Positions 1-5,140 of a DNA stretch of 5,140 nucleotides are shown in pieces (position 1 is the stretch's first letter; every line of letters starts with the position of its first letter). A model generated the notes under the pieces. That model saw only the letters and a list, made by a program, of their open reading frames with translations. It had not been told where the DNA came from and did not search any database. The DNA comes from an uncultured Alphaproteobacteria bacterium (GTDB lineage: Bacteria; Pseudomonadota; Alphaproteobacteria; Caulobacterales; Aquidulcibacteraceae), in NCBI GenBank assembly GCA_937967725.1, contig CALBSY010000304.1, positions 1 through 5,140 of the forward strand, written 5' to 3'. The position numbers were made by a program, and so were the translations under genes.

Positions 1-1
1 C

Positions 2-1681
2 CTGTTCAACGATGAGCGGGCGCAGGGTCAGTACGGCGCTTACACATCGCTTGTGTATTTGATGCCGCTGATCGGCGGCTTCCTCGCCGACCGCTATCTC
101 GGCAACCGCAAGGCCATCGCCTTCGGCGCGCTGCTGCTTGTGGGCGGTCACTTCATGATGGCCGTGGAGCAGGCGCCGGCGACGCAAACGCTCACTTATC
201 AAGGGCAGACCTACGAGTTCGCCGCCGAGGGCCGCCAGGACCGGCGCGAGACTTGGCTGGTCGTGAATGGCGAGCGCTACGAATACGGGCCGGCCGAAGG
301 CGGCGGCATCGCCATCGAAGGTTTGCCCGCAGGCGCCGCGCTTCCGAGCGTGCTGCCGGCAGGCAGCTACACCATGGGCGTAGAGAACGCCGCGCAATCG
401 TTCTTCGGCACGGGCTTCACGTACGTCGATATCTTCTACCTCGCGCTGGCGCTCATCATCATGGGGGTGGGCTTCCTGAAGGCGAACATCTCCTCGATCG
501 TCGGCCAGCTCTATACGCAGGACGATCCGCGCCGGGATTCCGGCTTCACGCTCTACTATTTCGGCATCAATCTCGGCGCGTTTTGGGCCTCGATCCTTTG
601 CGCCGGTTTGGGCGCGACCTATGGCTGGTGGGCGGGCTTCGGCCTCGCCGGCATCGGCATGCTGCTCGGCTATCTCGTGTTCGTGCGCCGGCGCTTGCTC
701 TTCTTCACGCCTGGACCCGCGCAACTGCCGGACGAGGTCGGCCAGCCGCCCGAGCCGGAGAAGCTGCGCAAAGGCGTGATCGGTCCGATCAGCCGCGAGC
801 ACATCATCTATCTGCTCGGCTTCGGCGGCGTTGCGGCTGCGTGGTGGCTGGTGTCGCGCGAGCAGGTGGTGAACTGGATGCTGCTGGGCGCTGCTGTGCT
901 CGTTCTGCTCTATTTCATCGTCTACATGATCCGCAAATGCACGGCGATTGAATCCCAGCGCATCATCCTGGCGCTGATTTTGATCTCGGCCGCGACGGTG
1001 TTCTGGACGTTGTTCGAACTGGCGGGCACCGCGCTCAACCAGTTCGCGGAACGCAACACGCAACTGCCGTCGAACGGATTTTATTCCGTCACCGCCGGCC
1101 AGACGCAGAGCTTCAATGCCGGCTTTATCCTGATCTTCGCGCCGATCTTCGCCGCGATCTGGGCGTTCCTGGAAAAGCGCAAAGCCGATCCCAACGACGT
1201 CGCCAAATTTGCGCTCGGCCTCGTGCAGGTGGGCGCGGGCTTCCTCGTCCTGGTGTGGGGCGCGCAATTCGCCGACGACTCTTATCGCGTGCCGCTGGTC
1301 TTCTTGGTCCTGCTGTACCTGCTGCACACGACCGGCGAGCTTTGCCTCTCGCCGGTTGGGTTGTCGGCCATGACCAAGCTCGCCCCGGCGGCGATCGTCT
1401 CGACCGTGATGGCGACCTGGTTCCTTTCCAGCGCCGGCGCCCAAGCCTTAGGCGCCCAGATCGCCAAGCTGACCGCGGCCGAGACCGTCGGCGGTCAGGT
1501 GCTCGATCCGGCGGCCGCGCTCGCCACTTATGTCGAGGTATTTCAGATGCTTGGGATCGGCGCGGTCAGCCTCGGCGTGATCTTGGGCGTGTCTTCGATC
1601 TGGCTGCGCAAGCTCGCCCACAAAGGGGTGAGGGACGTTGGCACGCGCTCGCAAGGCGGCAAGCCCGTACCGGCTGAGTGA
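2..1681 (+). CDS. POT/PTR2-family proton-coupled di/tripeptide transporter, 5'-truncated by the window edge
   Basis: Inner-membrane major-facilitator transporter that, by family, imports di- and tripeptides with protons. The frame is open from base 2, giving 559 visible residues; the true start and TM1, where the family's ExxER proton motif sits, lie upstream. Residue numbers here count from base 2. Seen: TM2 with the PTR2 signature GGFLADRYLG (25-34), TM3, a long loop (about 57-139), TM4 with the conserved Lys in GFLKANIS (K160), TM5 with YYFGINLGAF (185-194), TM6, two extra helices (about 267-308), TM7 with FELAG (E339), and TM10 with TGELCLSPVGLS (E446), then TM11 and TM12. With TM1 this makes 14 helices, usual for bacterial members. 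Oddities are the TM3-TM4 loop insertion and Ala in place of the usual Pro after K160. Family assignment is firm; substrate is inferred from family only. A GTG at 53 is not the start, because family-like sequence continues upstream of it. Confidence 0.95.
   Translation: MFNDERAQGQYGAYTSLVYLMPLIGGFLADRYLGNRKAIAFGALLLVGGHFMMAVEQAPATQTLTYQGQTYEFAAEGRQDRRETWLVVNGERYEYGPAEGGGIAIEGLPAGAALPSVLPAGSYTMGVENAAQSFFGTGFTYVDIFYLALALIIMGVGFLKANISSIVGQLYTQDDPRRDSGFTLYYFGINLGAFWASILCAGLGATYGWWAGFGLAGIGMLLGYLVFVRRRLLFFTPGPAQLPDEVGQPPEPEKLRKGVIGPISREHIIYLLGFGGVAAAWWLVSREQVVNWMLLGAAVLVLLYFIVYMIRKCTAIESQRIILALILISAATVFWTLFELAGTALNQFAERNTQLPSNGFYSVTAGQTQSFNAGFILIFAPIFAAIWAFLEKRKADPNDVAKFALGLVQVGAGFLVLVWGAQFADDSYRVPLVFLVLLYLLHTTGELCLSPVGLSAMTKLAPAAIVSTVMATWFLSSAGAQALGAQIAKLTAAETVGGQVLDPAAALATYVEVFQMLGIGAVSLGVILGVSSIWLRKLAHKGVRDVGTRSQGGKPVPAE
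194..301 (+). repeat. Two degenerate copies of a short motif inside the transporter's TM3-TM4 loop
   Basis: Within the inserted loop the peptide TYQGQTYEFAAEG (bases 194-232) is followed by VVNGERYEYGPAEG (bases 260-301). Both read as hydrophobic-x-G-x-x-Y-E-aromatic, then one or two residues, then A-E-G. The DNA copies are diverged, so this is a protein-level similarity and not a recent duplication. By topology (TM2-TM3 loop cytoplasmic) the loop is periplasmic. The alternating polar/aromatic pattern suggests two beta hairpins. That the two copies are truly homologous is inference from a short match. Confidence 0.4.
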
Positions 1682-1751
1682 AGCGTGGTTAAGTATCCGG
1701 CGCAACGTCTGTTCTCCGTTGGGCCCGTCTCTTTTGGAGGCTGATTTAGCG

Positions 1752-1782
1752 CCGGACGGGGCGGGGACGCCCCCGTCTCCGG
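1752..1782 (+). terminator. GC-rich hairpin in the gap between transporter and ATPase; weak terminator or attenuator candidate
   Basis: GACGGGG (1755-1761) can pair perfectly with CCCCGTC (1771-1777) around a 9-nt loop. Flanking CCGG (1752-1755) and CCGG (1779-1782) could extend the stem if a base or two bulge out. Alternative registers exist because the loop is itself G/C rich. No T run follows (next bases are CCCGCCCG), so it does not meet the classic intrinsic-terminator pattern. It sits 70 bp after the transporter stop and about 108 bp before the ATPase start, so it could separate or modulate the two transcripts. Confidence 0.3.
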
Positions 1783-1877
1783 CCCGCCCGATTTCGACGC
1801 TCCAGCGCCGCAATCCAGCGCGGCTCCGGCCCCGATTGAAGATTACAACCGATTCACGGTCGGTCCGCGGCCGCGAA

Positions 1878-1883
1878 AAGGAG
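1878..1883 (+). promoter_or_regulatory. Shine-Dalgarno sequence that fixes the ATPase start
   Basis: AAGGAG lies six bases before the ATG at 1890, near-ideal strength and spacing. It decides against the longer frame opening at TTG 1638, which would overlap the transporter by 44 bp and add 84 low-complexity Pro/Arg-rich residues. A 10-base palindrome CGCGGCCGCG (1866-1875) ends just before it. I saw no convincing sigma-70-like -35/-10 pair in 1682-1877, so co-transcription with the transporter or an unrecognised promoter both remain possible. Confidence 0.8.
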
Positions 1884-1889
1884 ACCTTG

Positions 1890-3266
1890 ATGGCCCGTGC
1901 CCGTTCGACCCGCTCCACCAGGAAGCCTACGGCGGCTGCGGAGCAGGGCCGTCCGGAGGTCATGGACCTGTTGTTGGGCTGGAAATCGGACGACGGCGGC
2001 AAGCTTCCCATCGGCTTCGGCGCCCCGCGCGCTGCGGAGCCGGTCCCGGACGGCGAAGTCCCTATCCTTTACGGGGAAGACCGCCATCTGGTGACCATTG
2101 CCCCGACCGGCGCCGGCAAAGGCCGCGGCGTCATCATCCCGAACCTGCTGCGTTTCGAGGGCTCGGTGATCGTCATCGATCCAAAGGGTGAGACTTGGCA
2201 CGTCACCCATCGCCGCCGGAAGGAAATGGGCCAGGAGGTGCGGCTGCTCGATCCGTTTGGCGCTGTTTCCAAGAAGACCGACGCGCTGAATCCGTTTGAT
2301 CTGTTCAATCGGCCAGGCGCGCTGCTGGATGCCGATGCCGAAATGCTTGCGTCGTTGCTGGCTGGCGATGTGGGGTTCCACAAGGAGCCGTTCTGGGACA
2401 ATTGGGGCCGATCGCTCATGGCCGGCGTGATCGCCGCCGTCGCCGAAACAGCGAACAAGAGCGAACGCCATTTTGGCAAAGTCCGCGAAATCCTGATGAG
2501 CGACGACGCGGTCTATAATCTCGCCGCGTTGATCGAAAATCACGAGGAGCTGAATCGGCTCTCGAAGCAGAACATCTCTTCGTTCTTGCCGATTACCGAG
2601 CAGACGCGTTCGGGGATTCTCTCTACGGCGCAGAGCTATCTGAAGGTCGTGAACTCAGACTCTGCGCTGCGTTCGCTGTCGAAATACACCATCAGCCTGG
2701 ATTCTGTGAGGCGCGGCGACCCGATGACGATCTACATCTTACTTCCGCCGGACAAATTGGAAAGCCACGGCGCACTGCTGCGCCTGTGGGTCGGCGCGCT
2801 GATGCTGACGGTGATGGGACGCAAGCGGCGCCCGAAGCGTTCGACGCTCTTTTTGCTCGACGAATGCGCCCAACTCGGCGAGTTCGGGCCGCTGCGCCAA
2901 TCGATGACGCTTTTGCGCGGCTACGGCCTGCAAGTATGGCCGTTTTTCCAGGATTTGAGCCAATTGCAGCGGCTCTACCCGAAAGATTGGCGCACCATCT
3001 TCAACAACGCCGGCGTGTTCCAGCTCTTCGGCGTCGCCAATCATCTCATGGCGAAAGAGTCGAGCGATCTGATCGGCGATGTCGACGCGGACTTGCTGCG
3101 CAGCATGGCCAAGGACCGCCAGATCATCGCCGTTTCGAACGAAAAGGCGATCAGCGCGCGGCTGCCGGACTATCTGATGGATGCGCCGTTCGCCGGCCAG
3201 TGGGACGCGAACCCGATGTTCGAACCGGATCCGGGTCCCAAGCGCCGGGCGCCTCGCGCGCGCTAG
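1890..3266 (+). CDS. VirD4/TraG-family type IV coupling ATPase without a membrane anchor
   Basis: Complete, 458 residues. Family role: hexameric ATPase that recruits DNA-relaxase complexes or effector proteins to a type IV secretion channel. Seen in order: a basic Arg/Thr-rich N-terminus (1-12); Walker A APTGAGKG (71-78, K77), with the family's usual GKG; strand and motif VIDPKGE (95-101); NPFD (134-137) opening the helical all-alpha region with FWDNWGRSLM (168-177); Walker B FLLDE (321-325, D324/E325); the adjoining LRGYGLQ (342-348) and FFQDLSQL (352-359) motifs; and a C-terminal segment ending in DANPMF followed by a Pro/Arg-rich tail. All nucleotide-binding motifs look intact, so it is not obviously decayed. 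Odd: VirD4/TraG proteins normally begin with transmembrane helices and are usually 550-700 residues; here none is seen and Walker A lies only 71 residues in. No relaxase or channel gene is visible nearby. Start chosen by the strong Shine-Dalgarno at 1878. Family is firm; partner system unknown. Confidence 0.93.
   Translation: MARARSTRSTRKPTAAAEQGRPEVMDLLLGWKSDDGGKLPIGFGAPRAAEPVPDGEVPILYGEDRHLVTIAPTGAGKGRGVIIPNLLRFEGSVIVIDPKGETWHVTHRRRKEMGQEVRLLDPFGAVSKKTDALNPFDLFNRPGALLDADAEMLASLLAGDVGFHKEPFWDNWGRSLMAGVIAAVAETANKSERHFGKVREILMSDDAVYNLAALIENHEELNRLSKQNISSFLPITEQTRSGILSTAQSYLKVVNSDSALRSLSKYTISLDSVRRGDPMTIYILLPPDKLESHGALLRLWVGALMLTVMGRKRRPKRSTLFLLDECAQLGEFGPLRQSMTLLRGYGLQVWPFFQDLSQLQRLYPKDWRTIFNNAGVFQLFGVANHLMAKESSDLIGDVDADLLRSMAKDRQIIAVSNEKAISARLPDYLMDAPFAGQWDANPMFEPDPGPKRRAPRAR
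3263..3266. other. Shared CTAG: stop codons of two convergent genes overlap on opposite strands
   Basis: The self-complementary tetranucleotide CTAG supplies TAG to the ATPase on the plus strand (3264-3266) and TAG to the receptor on the minus strand (3263-3265). The two coding regions therefore overlap by four bases with no intergenic space. Both protein ends look natural: the ATPase after its conserved C-terminal segment, the receptor on the expected terminal Phe. No room exists for an ordinary terminator outside coding sequence. Confidence 0.95.
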
Positions 3267-5140
3267 AACGTGCCGCTCAGTTCGAGGATGAACCAAGGCG
3301 CTTCCCGGAACTGGCGCTGACGCAAATCGCGCTGAGTGTTGGCCCCGGCGCGGCCCAGTGCATTGCCGCCGCCATCGACTTCATTAAAGAAGCGCCGGTC
3401 GCGGTTGATCGTTCCGTCGAACGCGTTGGCGATCCAGCCGCGCAGTTTCATGTTGTTCGGCAGCGCTGTGGTCTCGACGAAGATGTCGACCCACGGGCCT
3501 TCCTGGCTGGTGTCGATTTCGTTGAAGCGATACGCCTGAAACTCGCCCTGCTGGAAGATGCTGAAGCCCCAGGCCATGCGCAGGTCGGTAAGGTCTTGCC
3601 TGAAGTCGCTCTCGATCTGCGATCCCGGCGAGCACCCAATGGGGCTCGGCTGGCCGGTGATCGCATTTTCCCCCTCCGGATGACGCAGATAGCCTTCGAT
3701 CGTCAGGCGCCCGCCAGGAATGAAGCTGATCGGCGTGGAAAAGTTCACATCCAGACGGGTTTGCTCACCGTCGCCGATATTGCCGGGCGCATCGAAAACG
3801 ATGTCGGGGTTCGGCGGATCGGGCACGCGGATCAGCACCAGATCGGCGACATCCGTGATCTGCCGATGCGAAAGCGTCAGCCCTAGGGCTGCGCCGCCAG
3901 GGAAGCGGAAATCGGCGCCAAGCTCATAGACCCACGCGGTGTAGGGCTCGAGATCGGGATTGCCGCCGGAGATCAGTGCGTCCGCCACCGCCGCAGCGGA
4001 GACGAAATCGCCAAAGTCGAGTTGGCCCACGTCACGGTACACGCGAAAGCGCGCTTGGTCGTTGCCGCCGAACGTGCGGGACAGCTGGATCGATGGTTTC
4101 CAATATGAAAGTTCGACCTCTTGGTTGGCGTCGCCGGTGAAATTGAGCGTCGACGTCTCCCAGGCGAGGCGGGTTTCAAGCGACCATGCATCGGTTGGTC
4201 GCCATGTGTGCGAGCCGAAAAATTCCGCGCGCTCCTCCTCGACGAGCACGTTCGAATTGGGAATGAGGATCGCCGTGCCGTTCTCGGCGTACTCAAGCGA
4301 CTGCTCCAGTGAATTGAAGGCGCCTTCGCCGCCGAACTCGATGCGGTGACGCGCCCCAAGCGGGCGGGCGAGTGTTGCGCGGAAAATCGTCTCGCCAGTG
4401 TCCTGCTGCACGTCCTGCAAGTAGGTGAAGTCGTTGGGTCCGAGATAGTCGATGTTCTCACCCACTTCCTCGCTCTCGTAACGCGAGCGGTTGGCGAGAC
4501 CAATCAGAGCGAGCGACCACGGACCGAAATCGCGGTCATAGTTGAGGCCGAATTCGAACCCGCGGCGCTGTTCGTCATACTCCGTCAGCAAGTCGCGCAC
4601 TGGCGCATCGCTCAGATCGGTGAAGAAATAGTCGCTGTCGGCGTGGAAACGCCATGCGTTGACCTGCGTGTTTGCAGCCAGTCTACCGCCGAACAACGGA
4701 AACGCGATGTTGCCGTTAAGCGTGCCTTCGCGGAAGTCGCGCGGCGAAGGGGTGTCGACGTTGAAGACATGTGTGTCCGCGGGATTGTAGAGTTCGCGCC
4801 AGCCCGGCAGGTCGCGGTATTGACTGAAAACCGAGCCGCCGATGCCGTATTCGACTTGGCCGGCGCGTCCGCTGTAGGAAAGTTCGCCGCGCGGCGCGAA
4901 AACTTCGCGCGAGGTGTATTCGAAGCCCGCCTCATAGACGCCGCTTCCCGCGGTCGGCGTTCGCACCACATTCAGCAGCACCGATTGACCTGATGCGTCG
5001 CCAGCCACGGCCGCGCCGCGAAGCACTTCAAGGCGCACCACTTGGTTGGCGGGGATGCGCGAGAGAATGCCCTCAAGCGACTGGCTCCGGGCGTCAATGC
5101 GGTCGTGTTCTACACGCTCAACGGCTATTTGATGGGCCGC
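3263..5140 (-). CDS. TonB-dependent outer-membrane receptor, N-terminus beyond the window
   Basis: Outer-membrane active-transport barrel energised by TonB-ExbBD; ligand unknown. The frame is open to the right edge, giving 625 visible residues (numbered from 5140 leftward). Signal peptide, TonB box and first half of the plug are off-window. Seen: the plug end with SQSLEGILSRIPANQVVRLEVLRG (19-42, key residues R28-I29-P30, E38, R41-G42) and GDASGQSVLLNVV (47-59), both typical of receptor plugs; a long barrel of alternating amphipathic strands; the characteristic GNPDLEPYTAW block (393-403, bases 3932-3964) followed by YELGADFRF; and a last strand WFILELSGTF ending in Phe, the usual outer-membrane insertion signal. 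A single Cys occurs at residue 503 in a probable loop. A GTG at 5041 is not the start, because plug sequence continues upstream. No operon partner or regulator is visible. The family is clear; siderophore, sugar or peptide ligands cannot be told apart here. Confidence 0.95.
   Translation of the reverse strand, partial: AAHQIAVERVEHDRIDARSQSLEGILSRIPANQVVRLEVLRGAAVAGDASGQSVLLNVVRTPTAGSGVYEAGFEYTSREVFAPRGELSYSGRAGQVEYGIGGSVFSQYRDLPGWRELYNPADTHVFNVDTPSPRDFREGTLNGNIAFPLFGGRLAANTQVNAWRFHADSDYFFTDLSDAPVRDLLTEYDEQRRGFEFGLNYDRDFGPWSLALIGLANRSRYESEEVGENIDYLGPNDFTYLQDVQQDTGETIFRATLARPLGARHRIEFGGEGAFNSLEQSLEYAENGTAILIPNSNVLVEEERAEFFGSHTWRPTDAWSLETRLAWETSTLNFTGDANQEVELSYWKPSIQLSRTFGGNDQARFRVYRDVGQLDFGDFVSAAAVADALISGGNPDLEPYTAWVYELGADFRFPGGAALGLTLSHRQITDVADLVLIRVPDPPNPDIVFDAPGNIGDGEQTRLDVNFSTPISFIPGGRLTIEGYLRHPEGENAITGQPSPIGCSPGSQIESDFRQDLTDLRMAWGFSIFQQGEFQAYRFNEIDTSQEGPWVDIFVETTALPNNMKLRGWIANAFDGTINRDRRFFNEVDGGGNALGRAGANTQRDLRQRQFREAPWFILELSGTF

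Noticed and set aside
1736..1740. GGAGG in the gap, a possible ribosome site for a small leader peptide.
   Set aside because: No usable start codon followed by an open frame lies at proper spacing; the nearest near-start, ATT at 1744, is followed at once by a TAG stop.
1719..1864. Possible promoter pieces (TTGGGC at 1719, TTGAAG at 1836) and a 5-bp inverted repeat ACCGA/TCGGT (1848-1864).
   Set aside because: Neither -35-like hexamer has a credible -10 at 16-18 bp, and a 5-bp stem is expected by chance.
1866..1875. Ten-base palindrome CGCGGCCGCG (contains a NotI site) just before the ATPase Shine-Dalgarno.
   Set aside because: Could be an operator half, but such GC palindromes arise readily in this composition and nothing else supports a binding site.
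1638..1889. Longer version of the ATPase starting at TTG 1638, adding 84 residues.
   Set aside because: It would overlap the transporter end, the added part is Pro/Arg-rich with no family match or membrane helix, and the ATG at 1890 has an excellent Shine-Dalgarno. The similar opening residues (MARAR) of both starts look coincidental in this Arg/Ala-rich composition.
2118..2123. Walker A ending GKG instead of GKT/GKS in the ATPase, possibly a damaged site.
   Set aside because: GKG is the usual form in the VirD4/TraG family, so it is not evidence of inactivity.
1448..2543. Minus-strand open frames (1448-2011 and 1854-2543) antisense to the transporter end, the gap and the ATPase.
   Set aside because: Composition and absence of family motifs fit GC-driven open frames opposite real genes; no good ribosome binding site was noted.
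2786..3886. A 366-codon open frame on the plus strand crossing the ATPase end and the antisense of the receptor.
   Set aside because: It is a high-GC shadow: Arg/Ala/Pro-rich, without recognisable motifs, and it overlaps two well-supported genes in other frames.

Overview
The window is about 60% or more G+C (judged by eye) and fully gene-packed. Three genes fill it: a proton-coupled peptide transporter, a VirD4/TraG-type coupling ATPase and a TonB-dependent outer-membrane receptor. The two outer genes run off the window edges. The receptor makes this a Gram-negative (diderm) bacterium. High GC, strong C/G third-position bias, the receptor subfamily and the peptide-transporter type suggest an alphaproteobacterium, possibly of the Caulobacterales/Hyphomonadaceae kind. 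That placement is inference from style, not from a marker gene.

Layout. Positions 2-1681 (+) are the 3' part of a POT/PTR2-family transporter. It lacks its first helix because the start lies upstream, and it carries an unusually large loop between TM3 and TM4. Positions 1682-1889 are a 208-bp gap with one strong GC hairpin (1752-1782) and, at its end, a very good Shine-Dalgarno sequence. Positions 1890-3266 (+) are a complete 458-residue cytosolic VirD4/TraG-like ATPase with intact Walker A and B motifs but no N-terminal membrane anchor. Positions 3263-5140 (-) are the C-terminal 625 residues of a TonB-dependent receptor: the end of the plug and the whole visible barrel, closing on a terminal Phe. 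The ATPase and receptor converge and share one CTAG tetranucleotide, which supplies the TAG stop codon to both strands.

How they work together. The transporter (inner-membrane di/tripeptide uptake) and the receptor (outer-membrane uptake of an unknown ligand) are ordinary nutrient-acquisition genes, but nothing shows they are coupled. The VirD4-like ATPase is the odd member: no relaxase, no VirB/Trb channel gene and no mobile-element end is visible, so its job cannot be read from this window. I found no RNA gene, CRISPR array, insertion sequence or attachment site. No previously undescribed system is demonstrated. The best leads are the anchorless orphan coupling ATPase, the duplicated-motif loop of the transporter and the shared-stop convergent junction.
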